Of a DNA stretch of 23,445 nucleotides, positions 7,253-14,879 are shown one piece after another. A program made the translations under genes and the position numbers. The number at the start of each line of letters is the position of its first letter. The first letter of the stretch is position 1. Source of the DNA: a virus; IMG/VR virus record IMGVR_UViG_3300042507_003938, positions 1 to 23,445 of that record; one strand, written 5' to 3'. The notes below the pieces were generated by a model. That model worked only from the letters and a program-made list of their open reading frames with translations. It made no database searches and was not told where the DNA came from.

Positions 7253-9391
7253 ATGTTAACAACTCAAGAATCCAAAACTCAACTCGCTAAACTTCTGGCG
7301 ACAGAAAACCTGATTGTTGAACATAAAAATGTTCCTACCGCATATTTCAATACAAAGGAACGCAAGCTTGTTGTTCCTATCCTCAAGGATGAATTAACTC
7401 CTGAACTGTATGACCTTTTCATTGGTCATGAAGTTGGTCATGCATTGAATACACCAGCAGAAGGTTGGCACGATTCGATTATCGATCTTAAAATTCCTAG
7501 GTCTATTCTTAATGTTGTAGAAGATGCACGAATTGAAAAACTAATCAAACGCAAGTATCCTGGCCTTCGTGCTTCTTTCTCAAAAGCCTATCGTGAACTT
7601 GTTTCCCGCAATTTCTTTCAAACCAAAGGTGTTGATCTGAATGCCATGAACATTCTAGATCGCCTGAATATGCATTTCAAAGTTGGTGCATCTCAAGGCA
7701 TTAAGTTCAATGCTGAAGAAATGGTTATTGTCCGTGAAATGGAAGAACTAGAAACATTTGAAGAGGTTGTTGTTCTTTCACAAAAGATCATGGAGATGTA
7801 TCGTCAAGAAAAGAAAAAACAACAGGAAAAACGAGCCTCTGATGGTGAAGGAGAAGAAAGCGAAGAATGGTCTGATGAAACCGATTCAGATGATTCTTTT
7901 GATTATGATGATTGGGATGATTCTGAAGAATCTGAAAGTGAAGAAGAATCAAACAGTGTCGATGCTTCACCAGAAAATGAAAAAGCTGAAGATGAAGAAT
8001 CTGAAGATGAGAGTGGTAAAAATTCTGAAGATAATAATATTGATAATGAATTTAAATCTCATACCGATGATGCATTCCGTAAAAACGAGAAAGAACTAAT
8101 CAATGCCAATGGTGCTGATTATGTTTATGGAAACATTCCTGAGAATATTGATCTGAAAAAAATTATTGTGCCATTCAAGCATATCATTGAAAGACACAAA
8201 AAGAGCATTTGGTGTCATGATGCTAATCCTGCAACATTCAATCAGTTCCGTGCAAAATCAGGAAAAGTAGTTTCTTATCTTGTTAAAGAATTTGAACTCC
8301 GTAAAAACGCAGATCAAATGAAACGAGCATCTGTTGCAAAAACTGGTGAACTCAATATGAGCAAGGTTTATTCATACAAATTCAATGACGATATCTTCAA
8401 AAGATTGACTGTTGTTCCTGGCGGTAAATCACATGGTCTTGTCATGTTCATGGACTGGTCTGGTTCTATGTCAGACAATCTTCACCAAACAATTAAGCAA
8501 CTTTTGAATCTGGTTCTTTTCTGCAAGAAAGTAAATATTCCTTTTGAGGTGTATGCATTCTCAACTCGCTTCTATGATGAAACTGGTACTGCTGGAAAAT
8601 TTGATTCATATACTGCCGTAAATTATAATGATGGCGATATTATGTTGAAGAAAGTTAACCTATTGAATTTGTTCTCAAGTAAGATGAGTTCTAGTGAGAT
8701 GACTTATATGGCATCTGCATTACTTAAAGGTTCTCATAATCCTAGTGGTCGTAGACATTTCACCGCAGACCTCCCCGACTGGATGAGTATGCACTACACA
8801 CCACTAAATGAAACCATTTTCTGTGCAATGAAAATCATTCCAGAGTTTCAAAAAGAAAACAAACTACAGATTGTGAATACTGTATTTTTGACAGATGGTG
8901 AAGGACATCACCTTCAAAGAAAATTCATGACTAAATCTGATGAATATAATTATTTTGGATCTAGTGGAAAAGTAAAAGGTATTCTTCGACATGTAAAAAG
9001 CGGTGTGTCTGAAAAAATTGAAGATAGCGCAACCGAAAACTATACAAAGGCTGCACTTAAGATTTTAAAACAAGTTACAAACACTAACATTATTGGATTC
9101 TATTTGTTAGACAAAAAAGATTCCAGATATGTAATTGGCAGACTATATCCTCCAACAGCAAACAAAGAGGCTCTGCGTGATACTTTCATGAAAGAAAAGA
9201 GCATTGTTTGCACTACTGGTGGCTATGATGAATATTATTTGATTCGTGCCGAAACTGATGTTGACGATGATAGTGAACTTGAAGTAAAATCGACAACTAC
9301 CCGTAGTCTTGTTTCTGCCTTTACTAAGTACAATACAGGTAAGATTGTTAATCGTACCGTTCTGACTAAATTTATTGGATTGATTGCATGA
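7253..9391 (+). CDS. HExxH metallopeptidase-like plus von Willebrand A protein (CobT-like)
   Basis: A 712-residue protein with three parts. The N-terminal part has a zinc-protease-type motif H59-E60-V-G-H63 and a candidate third ligand E90 in NVVEDARIE. The middle (about residues 180-275) is a low-complexity Glu/Asp/Ser linker. The C-terminal part is a von Willebrand A domain with the metal-binding MIDAS motif D401-W-S403-G-S405. The layout resembles CobT-like proteins, and similar genes are carried by T4-like phages. CobT itself belongs to cobaltochelatase, but no CobS or CobN gene is here. Proteolysis or assembly of a host or phage complex is inferred. It is the first gene after P2. Confidence 0.82.
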   Translation: MLTTQESKTQLAKLLATENLIVEHKNVPTAYFNTKERKLVVPILKDELTPELYDLFIGHEVGHALNTPAEGWHDSIIDLKIPRSILNVVEDARIEKLIKRKYPGLRASFSKAYRELVSRNFFQTKGVDLNAMNILDRLNMHFKVGASQGIKFNAEEMVIVREMEELETFEEVVVLSQKIMEMYRQEKKKQQEKRASDGEGEESEEWSDETDSDDSFDYDDWDDSEESESEEESNSVDASPENEKAEDEESEDESGKNSEDNNIDNEFKSHTDDAFRKNEKELINANGADYVYGNIPENIDLKKIIVPFKHIIERHKKSIWCHDANPATFNQFRAKSGKVVSYLVKEFELRKNADQMKRASVAKTGELNMSKVYSYKFNDDIFKRLTVVPGGKSHGLVMFMDWSGSMSDNLHQTIKQLLNLVLFCKKVNIPFEVYAFSTRFYDETGTAGKFDSYTAVNYNDGDIMLKKVNLLNLFSSKMSSSEMTYMASALLKGSHNPSGRRHFTADLPDWMSMHYTPLNETIFCAMKIIPEFQKENKLQIVNTVFLTDGEGHHLQRKFMTKSDEYNYFGSSGKVKGILRHVKSGVSEKIEDSATENYTKAALKILKQVTNTNIIGFYLLDKKDSRYVIGRLYPPTANKEALRDTFMKEKSIVCTTGGYDEYYLIRAETDVDDDSELEVKSTTTRSLVSAFTKYNTGKIVNRTVLTKFIGLIA

Positions 9392-10362
9392 AGAAAGCTT
9401 TGATTACTGGAGGTACTGGCTATATTGGTCATCATCTCCAGAAAGAGTTAAAGAAAAATGGTTACTATGTGATTGTGATGGATAGAAAACATCCATCGCA
9501 ACTCATGGCAACAAAATATTGTGATGAGTACATTCATACCGATATAAGAAACTATGACCATATTCTCTATGAGATAGAGTATGGTAAAATGTTTGATGAT
9601 GACAAATTTAGTTTTGATATTGTCTTTCATCTTGCTGGTTCTATAGAAGTAGGTGAGAGTGAAGAAATGCCTACTTATTATTATGAGAACAATGTTTCTA
9701 GTACAATCAATATCCTAAAGCTGATGAGAGAATATGATTGTAATAAGATTGTATTCTCATCTTCTTGTGCTGCTGAGAATCCAGAATCAGTATATGGTCA
9801 AACAAAACGAATGTGTGAGACTATTCTGAAAGATGCTAATAAAGAGGGAGTTAACAGTGCTATTCTTAGGTACTTCAATGTTGCTGGTGCTGATCCTGAT
9901 GGGGAGTTTGGTGAGAATCATGATCCTGAATCACATCTCATTCCTCGTATTCTTACCCTGTATGATTTCACTGTTTATGGTAATGATTTTCCTACTTCTG
10001 ACGGCACCTGTATAAGAGACTATATACATGTATCTGACTTAGCAGAGGCTCATGTAAAGGCAGCAGAGTTTCTAAATGAAAGTAAAACTTCTAGCATTTT
10101 TAATCTCGGTTCTGGTACAGGTTATTCTGTTCTGGATGTTATTACAGTGGTAGAAGAAGTTACAGGAATTAATTTTAAGATTAAATACAGTGACCGCAGA
10201 CCAGGTGATCCTGCCAAGTTAGTATGTGAAGATGTTGAACGATCAGAAAAAATATTAAAATTCAAACCGAAATATGGGTTAGAAGAAATAATCTCTACTG
10301 CCTATCGGTGGGAGTCGATTCAAAGGAGAGTGCCAAATGCTACTATCGGAGTTTCAGATTGA
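9388..10362 (+). CDS. galE: UDP-glucose 4-epimerase-like short-chain dehydrogenase (GalE-like)
   Basis: A 324-residue extended SDR protein. The NAD-binding glycine motif is G8-G-T-G-Y-I-G14, the S-S-S-C segment supplies the catalytic Ser, and Y136-GQT-K140 is the YxxxK pair. LRYFNVAGADPDG, HLIPRIL and the DGTCIRDYIHVSDLA block are GalE hallmarks. The loop between SSS and YxxxK is about ten residues, clearly shorter than in typical GalE, so substrate choice may differ. It probably makes or modifies a nucleotide sugar for altering host lipopolysaccharide or phage DNA. It overlaps the VWA gene by four bases. Confidence 0.88.
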   Translation: MKKALITGGTGYIGHHLQKELKKNGYYVIVMDRKHPSQLMATKYCDEYIHTDIRNYDHILYEIEYGKMFDDDKFSFDIVFHLAGSIEVGESEEMPTYYYENNVSSTINILKLMREYDCNKIVFSSSCAAENPESVYGQTKRMCETILKDANKEGVNSAILRYFNVAGADPDGEFGENHDPESHLIPRILTLYDFTVYGNDFPTSDGTCIRDYIHVSDLAEAHVKAAEFLNESKTSSIFNLGSGTGYSVLDVITVVEEVTGINFKIKYSDRRPGDPAKLVCEDVERSEKILKFKPKYGLEEIISTAYRWESIQRRVPNATIGVSD

Positions 10363-10528
10363 CAATAGAAAAGCGACTGTATCTAAATTCTCAAATACTT
10401 ACATGATTGATTTCTTTGTTGATGGAAAACATATACAAAGAGTAAGTGAAATGAGAATTAATGAAGCAGAAAAGTTAGCAGAAGATTTTGTACATGAAGG
10501 TTCTTCCCCAATATTTTTGGCAGAATAA
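10337..10528 (+). CDS. small hypothetical protein
   Basis: 63 residues, alternating strand-like N-terminus (KATVSKFSNTYMIDFFVDGK) and a helix with KLAEDFV. AAAGGAGAG lies upstream of the ATG, and the frame overlaps galE by 26 bases. It resembles a group of short proteins of T4-like phages, but the function is unknown. Confidence 0.65.
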   Translation: MLLSEFQIDNRKATVSKFSNTYMIDFFVDGKHIQRVSEMRINEAEKLAEDFVHEGSSPIFLAE

Positions 10529-10529
10529 T

Positions 10530-10811
10530 ATGATGGATCAAGAAGCTAAAGAAAAACACTCTAAGCGAATTCAGCAAAAAGAAAATCATGTAAAGAAGCA
10601 ACTTCAATTAGCTAAAGATTATGGATATCATAAATTAAATAACTCTATGCACAAGTGGCGATATTTGCTTCAGCCACATCGTGCCCACAAAGTACATATT
10701 TTTAATTGTGGTGATCCCAAGTGTTCTATGTGTGGTAATCCTAGAAAGTTCTTTGAGGAAGAAACCATGCAAGAGAAAAGCCATAAGCAGAAAAAACTAT
10801 ATCAAGAATGA
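10530..10811 (+). CDS. small basic protein with CxxC knuckle
   Basis: 93 residues, starting at the tandem ATGATG immediately after the upstream stop; an earlier in-frame ATG at 10488 would overlap the preceding gene and is less likely. The first half is a Lys/Gln-rich helix; the second has NCGDPKCSMCGNPRKFF, where three cysteines may bind zinc. The CGNPRK ending is recognisable from T4-like phage proteins. The function is unknown. Confidence 0.7.
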   Translation: MMDQEAKEKHSKRIQQKENHVKKQLQLAKDYGYHKLNNSMHKWRYLLQPHRAHKVHIFNCGDPKCSMCGNPRKFFEEETMQEKSHKQKKLYQE

Positions 10812-11200
10812 GAAAAATATTTGTTAATGGTACCTTTGATATTCTACATCGAGGTCACCTTGAAATGTTATTGTTCGCAAAAGAACAAGGTGACTTTCTT
10901 ACTGTAGCTGTAGACACTGATGATAGAGTTAAAAGACTAAAAGGTGCTACACGACCAATCAATACTTGTGTTGACAGAATGTTAATGTTGATGCACTTGA
11001 AAGTGGTTGATGCTGTTGCGAATTTTGAAACTGATGATGACCTTCGTGAACTAATATCAAAGCATGATGCAATGGTAAAAGGTTCAGACTATATTGGCAA
11101 AGATATTGTTGGTCAAGATGTATGTAAAGAAATCATCTTCTTTGATTTGGTGAAAGGATACTCTACAAGTGAAACGATTAAGCGTATTACTTTACGGTGA
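10808..11200 (+). CDS. heptose 1-phosphate adenylyltransferase-like (HldE C-terminal domain type)
   Basis: A 130-residue cytidylyltransferase-like enzyme. N7-G-T-F-D-I-L-H14-R-G-H17 supplies the HxGH signature, and VKGSDYIGKDIVGQD and KGYSTSETIKRI match the C-terminal domain of HldE, which adds AMP to heptose 1-phosphate to make ADP-heptose. Glycerol-3-phosphate cytidylyltransferase is the main alternative, but the VKGSDY and GYSTS blocks favour HldE. It stands directly before the kinase gene, overlapping it by 32 bases, the reverse of the order in the fused bacterial HldE. Confidence 0.85.
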   Translation: MRKIFVNGTFDILHRGHLEMLLFAKEQGDFLTVAVDTDDRVKRLKGATRPINTCVDRMLMLMHLKVVDAVANFETDDDLRELISKHDAMVKGSDYIGKDIVGQDVCKEIIFFDLVKGYSTSETIKRITLR

Positions 11201-11942
11201 TGACTGTGTTGATGTTTATCAATATGGCACTGTAACAAGAATTAATCCCGAAGCACCAGTTCCCGTGTTTGACTTTGTTCGTGAAGAAACAAAAAGAGGC
11301 ATGTCATCAAATGTTGCAGAGAATCTAAACAAACTCGGCTGCAATATAAAATATATAACTGGTAATGTTGCTTCAGTAAAAACAAGAATTATTGATGAAA
11401 GAAGTGGTCAACAGCTTTTACGCATCGACGAGAATAATATTTCCGAATCAATAAGAGTATCTAAAGAAACTATAAAAGAATACAATCCAGATTGTGTCAT
11501 CATTTCAGATTATGATAAAGGTTCTTTGAGTTATGAAGCAATAGAAGAAATTATAGATTACTACCAAGGTCCTATTTTTATTGATACAAAGAAAACGGAT
11601 ATCGAACGGTTTGATCATATTTGGCCAAAAAGAGAAATATATGTGAAAATCAATGAACAAGAAAGTAAAGCACTCAGGTCTTACCACAGAAACTTGATTG
11701 TAACAAAAGGAAAAGAAGGAGCTTTGTATAAGGATGTTTTGTATCCTGCTCCTTTAGTAGAAGTTTCAGATGTATGTGGTGCGGGTGATACCTTTCTTGC
11801 TGCTCTTGCATACTATCACACAATGAATAACAATATAGAAGCTGCTATCCAGTTTGCAAATTGTGCAGCATCAATTACAGTAAAACACTTAGGAGTCTAT
11901 GCACCATCTCTAGAGGAAATTAATGATGCGATTATCCGGTAA
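11169..11942 (+). CDS. heptose 7-phosphate kinase-like protein (HldE N-terminal domain type, PfkB family)
   Basis: A 257-residue PfkB-family kinase. RINPEAPVPVF is the HldE/RfaE substrate-binding signature, and C-G204-A-G-D207-T-F is the PfkB catalytic motif with base D207. It starts at a GTG within the adenylyltransferase gene. The family is normally about 310 residues; this one is shorter, with the lid region reduced. In bacteria the enzyme phosphorylates heptose 7-phosphate on the way to ADP-heptose. Together with the preceding gene it reconstitutes both halves of HldE as separate proteins. No GmhA or GmhB gene is visible, so those steps would come from the host. Confidence 0.85.
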   Translation: MKRLSVLLYGDDCVDVYQYGTVTRINPEAPVPVFDFVREETKRGMSSNVAENLNKLGCNIKYITGNVASVKTRIIDERSGQQLLRIDENNISESIRVSKETIKEYNPDCVIISDYDKGSLSYEAIEEIIDYYQGPIFIDTKKTDIERFDHIWPKREIYVKINEQESKALRSYHRNLIVTKGKEGALYKDVLYPAPLVEVSDVCGAGDTFLAALAYYHTMNNNIEAAIQFANCAASITVKHLGVYAPSLEEINDAIIR

Positions 11943-12294
11943 AGTAGAAAAAGGTTGGGGTCACGAAGAAATCTGGGCAACCAACGATAAGTATTGTGGT
12001 AAGATGATGCACTTTAAAAAAGATGCAAAGTTCAGTATGCACTTTCATGCTGAGAAAGATGAAACTTGGTATGTCTTATCTGGTGACTTTCAAGTAAATT
12101 GGATAGACACAAAAGATGCAACAATAAAACATTCTAGATTATCTGCGGGTGCTGTTTGGCATAATCCTCCACTGATGCCGCATCAGTTAGTTTGCCATCA
12201 AGAAGGAACAATTATCGAAGTATCAACACCAGATTCTGTCGAAGATAATTATCGAGTATTGCCAGGTGATTCACAAAGCAAGCTTGACAATTAA
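11923..12294 (+). CDS. cupin-fold sugar isomerase-like protein
   Basis: A 123-residue single cupin. GWGHEEIWA opens it, followed by the metal-binding motif 1 (FSMHFHAEKDETWYVLSG, with the two His and the Glu) and motif 2 (PPLMPHQLVCH). It resembles the metal site of type II mannose-6-phosphate isomerases and related phage cupins. The substrate is uncertain; the context suggests a sugar phosphate. It overlaps the kinase by 20 bases, and its final codons and stop are part of promoter P3. Confidence 0.75.
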   Translation: MMRLSGKVEKGWGHEEIWATNDKYCGKMMHFKKDAKFSMHFHAEKDETWYVLSGDFQVNWIDTKDATIKHSRLSAGAVWHNPPLMPHQLVCHQEGTIIEVSTPDSVEDNYRVLPGDSQSKLDN

Positions 12295-12312
12295 TCTCCT
12301 ATCTGTTATACT
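12284..12312 (+). promoter_or_regulatory. promoter P3 (sigma-70 type) inside the cupin gene end
   Basis: TTGACA at 12284-12289 and TATACT at 12307-12312, 17 nt apart. The cupin stop codon TAA (12292-12294) lies in the spacer and its last codons supply TTGACAATTAA. The start site is expected near 12319, at the next gene's ATG. Confidence 0.9.
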
Positions 12313-12318
12313 ATGACC

Positions 12319-12555
12319 ATGACTGATAAAACACCTAGCCAGCTTACCAGCGAAATCATTGACCGAATGAAACAGACTCAGAAGTTTCGTATCCTACGAC
12401 CTGTACCTGAAGATTTTGAGTTTCGTGGTGGTCCTGTACCTTTTACTATTTCTATCAATGCAAAAGGTATAATGGCATTTACTGTTTATGCATTAACACT
12501 TGAAGAAGCAAATCAGAAAGTAGATGAGTATCTAAATCCATATGATGGAGCTTAA
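12319..12555 (+). CDS. small hypothetical protein, probably leaderless
   Basis: 78 residues (MTDKTPSQLTSEIIDRMKQT...), with a helical start and a beta-rich middle. Another ATG at 12313 follows the -10 element directly and would be upstream of the expected transcript end, so 12319 is preferred. There is no ribosome binding site. It is the first of a long run of small genes that reaches 15572. The function is unknown. Confidence 0.7.
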   Translation: MTDKTPSQLTSEIIDRMKQTQKFRILRPVPEDFEFRGGPVPFTISINAKGIMAFTVYALTLEEANQKVDEYLNPYDGA

Positions 12556-12557
12556 TC

Positions 12558-12770
12558 ATGAGATGGTTAACAAAAAGACCAGAACCTAAAGTTGGTGATA
12601 TCAGACGCCGAAACAAGTTTGCGTTTCTACCAACAAAGGTAGATGAGTACACTGTCTGGCTTGAATCATATCAAGTCACTGAAGAATATAAAGCCATGTA
12701 TGACTTTCAAGAAGTTAGTATGATGTGGATAGAAGTGTCACGGAGAACACTAGAGTATTATGGACATTGA
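12558..12770 (+). CDS. small conserved phage protein
   Basis: 70 residues starting MRWLTKRPEPKVGDIRRRNK, with Trp-rich beta strands (KVDEYTVWLESYQV, MMWIEVSRR). It starts two bases after the previous stop and overlaps the next gene by 11. I recall similar short proteins in T4-like phages. It looks like a small barrel, possibly nucleic-acid binding; the function is unknown. Confidence 0.65.
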   Translation: MRWLTKRPEPKVGDIRRRNKFAFLPTKVDEYTVWLESYQVTEEYKAMYDFQEVSMMWIEVSRRTLEYYGH

Positions 12771-13152
12771 TGCTATTGACAATCTTGACAAATTTGTAGA
12801 ATATCTCAAAGAGGTTTATCCTGAGATGTATGGAGATCCTTATTGTGGTATTTACATAGACAAAGGATGGTTTTCTCTGGTTGATGAACTTTCTAGAATC
12901 ATCTATCATCGTGCAGGAGATGAGTTTCCTAGAGTTGTTCAGATTAAAGAAAAGTTTGGTGGTCTGAGGTTCTATGCTGATAATACAAACAGTTATGCTG
13001 ATGGTGCTATTGACCTAGCAGAAAGAATGTCTTATCACATTTGTGAAGTATGCGGTAATAGAGGAGAACTAAGACCGACTAGTTGGGTAAGAACTCTATG
13101 TGATAAACATTATGAGCCTAAAGAATCTACAATCCAACATCATCCCGTTTAA
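12760..13152 (+). CDS. small zinc-knuckle protein
   Basis: 130 residues with the block VQIKEKFGGLRFY, common in phage proteins of unknown role, and a C-terminal region holding CEVCGN and a later C in TLCDKHY that could bind zinc together with a His. It overlaps the preceding gene by 11 bases. No enzyme motif is seen. Confidence 0.75.
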   Translation: MDIDAIDNLDKFVEYLKEVYPEMYGDPYCGIYIDKGWFSLVDELSRIIYHRAGDEFPRVVQIKEKFGGLRFYADNTNSYADGAIDLAERMSYHICEVCGNRGELRPTSWVRTLCDKHYEPKESTIQHHPV

Positions 13153-13279
13153 ACAATCAGATCCACAAGCAAACACAGAACCTATTATAGATTCTGATTA
13201 TTGGGGTACTTCATCATACTCACTATTAGACCTATTACAAGCAGTAAAGGAAAACAAAAATGAACATAGCAAAGATTAA
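13112..13279 (+). CDS. small hypothetical protein in the overlap region
   Basis: A 55-codon frame (MSLKNLQSNIIPFKQSDPQ...WGTSSYSLLDLLQAVKENK). It fills the 107-base gap between its neighbours and overlaps them by 41 and 20 bases. WGTSSYSLLDLLQAV looks like a conserved phage segment, which is why I keep it. It has no strong ribosome binding site. Confidence 0.5.
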   Translation: MSLKNLQSNIIPFKQSDPQANTEPIIDSDYWGTSSYSLLDLLQAVKENKNEHSKD

Positions 13280-13445
13280 TGCGTATGTCAATCTTTTAGA
13301 GTTACGCCGTAATCTCCGTATAGAAGATTACAGAGATCAGATGGATCGTTTAGAAGCGGCAATGAAAAAAGAAAAGATGCAAGCCTATCAAGAGAGGCAA
13401 CATGAAATAGTAGTTTCAGCAACGAAAGTGGATGTGTATGTATAA
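13260..13445 (+). CDS. small coiled-coil protein
   Basis: 61 residues, highly charged and helical (ELRRNLRIEDYRDQMDRLEA...). An AAAGGAAAAC leader precedes the ATG. Overlaps the next gene by 14 bases. The function is unknown. Confidence 0.6.
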   Translation: MNIAKINAYVNLLELRRNLRIEDYRDQMDRLEAAMKKEKMQAYQERQHEIVVSATKVDVYV

Positions 13446-13695
13446 TTGGCAACTTAGAAGTTACGGAGCAGAAACCTATTACTATTATGAAGAAGCGACT
13501 GGCAAGATTTGTGGCAAAGCTTCAAAACTCGCTTTACAAGAGAACTGGTTTGCTGTAGTATATGTCAATGAATATACCTATCTTGCGGCTGATGATGAAA
13601 GACATTTAGGACAATACCTAGATGCAACTTTTGCAAAGAAAGCTATTGAACATTTTTGGGATGTAAAAAGTAGAACACTAATAGCGGAGAACTAA
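13432..13695 (+). CDS. hypothetical Tyr-rich protein
   Basis: 87 residues, rich in Tyr and Trp (NWQLRSYGAETYYYYEEATG), soluble and probably beta-rich; GKICGKASKLALQENWFAVVYVNE could be a strand-turn-strand unit. Two in-frame ATGs (13432 and 13438) are possible starts. No function is recognised. Confidence 0.65.
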   Translation: MCMYNWQLRSYGAETYYYYEEATGKICGKASKLALQENWFAVVYVNEYTYLAADDERHLGQYLDATFAKKAIEHFWDVKSRTLIAEN

Positions 13696-13696
13696 T

Positions 13697-13849
13697 ATGG
13701 CATTACCGAAGTTTTTTAGTTATGTAAAGGATGAGAAAGAACATAAGCACTTTCGTACAATTTACAATGCTCTCCCCAAGAGACAGAAAGTAAAATGGAG
13801 AAAGTCTATGCATCGTGCATTTAAATCAACCCCCACTAATCAGGAGTAA
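13697..13849 (+). CDS. small very basic protein
   Basis: 50 residues, rich in Lys and Arg (LPKRQKVKWRKSMHRAFKST), starting one base after the previous stop, with a GCGGAGAACTAAT leader upstream. The basic end suggests nucleic-acid contact, but no motif is present. Confidence 0.6.
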   Translation: MALPKFFSYVKDEKEHKHFRTIYNALPKRQKVKWRKSMHRAFKSTPTNQE

Positions 13850-13852
13850 ATC

Positions 13853-14020
13853 ATGAAGGAACATTTTGATACTATCGCTTTTGTTGCAGGCTTTTTGCTT
13901 TTCTTTGCAATGCTGTTTGGTCTTGCTATGAACTCAAATTCAAATACCCATGAGTGCCATGTTAAGGCTATCGAAAAAGGAATGAGTGCAACAGACATTC
14001 TAGCTGTGTGTGGCCGATAA
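13853..14020 (+). CDS. small single-pass membrane protein
   Basis: 55 residues with a hydrophobic helix at about 8-26 (IAFVAGFLLFFAMLFGLAM) and an outside-type tail containing two cysteines (ECHVKAIEKGMSATDILAVC). A CAGGAGTAAATC leader supports the ATG. It could be anchored in the inner membrane with a disulfide-bonded periplasmic tail. Confidence 0.65.
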   Translation: MKEHFDTIAFVAGFLLFFAMLFGLAMNSNSNTHECHVKAIEKGMSATDILAVCGR

Positions 14021-14024
14021 AAAT

Positions 14025-14273
14025 ATGAATCGTAAGTTGTCTGAGTTAGCTGTCGATGCCGGAGTTCTCAATTACATTGATAATGAGACTCCTAGGCATT
14101 ACTTTGTTGCTGGCTGGGCAGAAGCAGATGAAGTTGATGATTATGGTAAATTGATTCTAGAGGAAGTGTTTAGAATCATGCGAGAACAAGATAATATTCC
14201 TGCAGGCTTCAATTATGGTAAGAGTGCAGATGTTTACATCCGAGCAATCAAAAATGAATTTGGGATAATCTAA
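14025..14273 (+). CDS. small tandem-family protein, member 1
   Basis: 82 residues. An upstream GTG at 14010 is also in frame, but 14025 is chosen because it aligns the N-terminus (MNRKLSELAVDAG) with its relatives at 14876, 15103 and 15303. The shared pattern is MN-x-R-x-x-E-L, a central Leu-rich helix, and a C-terminal FG. This is the most divergent member. The family is common in T4-like phages and has no known function. Confidence 0.6.
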   Translation: MNRKLSELAVDAGVLNYIDNETPRHYFVAGWAEADEVDDYGKLILEEVFRIMREQDNIPAGFNYGKSADVYIRAIKNEFGII

Positions 14274-14275
14274 TT

Positions 14276-14452
14276 ATGAAAGAAAAGATTGTTGAATGGT
14301 TTCTGCAAAACAGAACAAGAATTGGTTATACCATTGGTGGAATGAATATGTTCTGTGGTCTACTCAATCTAGTCGTTGGAGATTGGGTCGTCGGTCTGTT
14401 CTGGTTTTGCGCCGGTGCTTTTATTATCTTTGATGTGAACACCTACAAATGA
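14276..14452 (+). CDS. small membrane protein (two hydrophobic segments)
   Basis: 58 residues with hydrophobic segments around 17-36 (GYTIGGMNMFCGLLNLVVGD) and 38-53 (VVGLFWFCAGAFIIFD). It starts two bases after the previous stop and ends in an ATGA overlap with the MazG-like gene. Possible membrane-active early protein; no family recognised. Confidence 0.65.
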   Translation: MKEKIVEWFLQNRTRIGYTIGGMNMFCGLLNLVVGDWVVGLFWFCAGAFIIFDVNTYK

Positions 14453-14712
14453 ATGAAACCCTAGTCATTCTGCAAGAAGAAGCTGCTGAAGTCATCCAAG
14501 CCGTCTCAAAAATCCATCGATTCGGGATTGACAATCACAATCCTATCACCAATGAATCAAGTATCGAAACGCTACACAAAGAACTTGGTGACCTTCAGTG
14601 TATGATCGACCTATGTATTGAGCAAGGAATAATCAAACCACTTCGTCTCCAACATTATGTTCGAGCTAAGAGAGAGAAACTTAAACACTGGTCTACCTTA
14701 AAGAATCTATGA
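14449..14712 (+). CDS. MazG-like nucleotide pyrophosphohydrolase
   Basis: 87 residues, all helical, with the metal-binding pattern of the MazG/dUTPase-like helical NTP pyrophosphatases: E10-E11-A-A-E14 followed by H-K-E45-L-G-D48. It is a short single-domain form. Phage members may lower alarmone levels or clean up nucleotide pools, but the substrate cannot be read from sequence. It overlaps its neighbours by four bases on both sides (ATGA). Confidence 0.75.
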   Translation: MNETLVILQEEAAEVIQAVSKIHRFGIDNHNPITNESSIETLHKELGDLQCMIDLCIEQGIIKPLRLQHYVRAKREKLKHWSTLKNL

Positions 14713-14879
14713 CGATCCCTCAATGGTTGTACCCGCCTTCCAGACTTCTACTGTTGGCCGCCCTATTTCTCTCTGGTTGTCAATCACCCATCATCATACG
14801 AGCTTTACCAAGTCCGACAGGAAATTTCAAAGATTGCATACAAGGTAACCAAATCACCTGCGAGTGGTCCACAAAATGA
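14709..14879 (+). CDS. small lipoprotein
   Basis: 56 residues with a lipoprotein signal: a basic N-region with SR at 11-12, a hydrophobic core LLLLAALF, and the lipobox L-S-G-C24. Mature sequence would start C24-QSPIII, then a Pro/Gly-rich tail with two further cysteines. It overlaps MazG and the next gene by four bases. A lipoprotein in an outer-membrane host could be an o-spanin, an entry-exclusion factor or an envelope modifier; no i-spanin is adjacent, which disfavours the first. Confidence 0.7.
   Translation: MTIPQWLYPPSRLLLLAALFLSGCQSPIIIRALPSPTGNFKDCIQGNQITCEWSTK

Noticed and set aside
7758-8099. 113-codon Lys/Met-rich frame inside the VWA protein gene
   Set aside because: It is the frame-shifted reading of the Glu/Asp-rich linker; its composition is an artefact of GAA/GAT repeats.
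12313-12318. ATG at 12313 as the start of the gene after the cupin
   Set aside because: It directly follows the -10 of P3, upstream of the expected transcript start; ATG at 12319 fits better, although read-through mRNA could use either.
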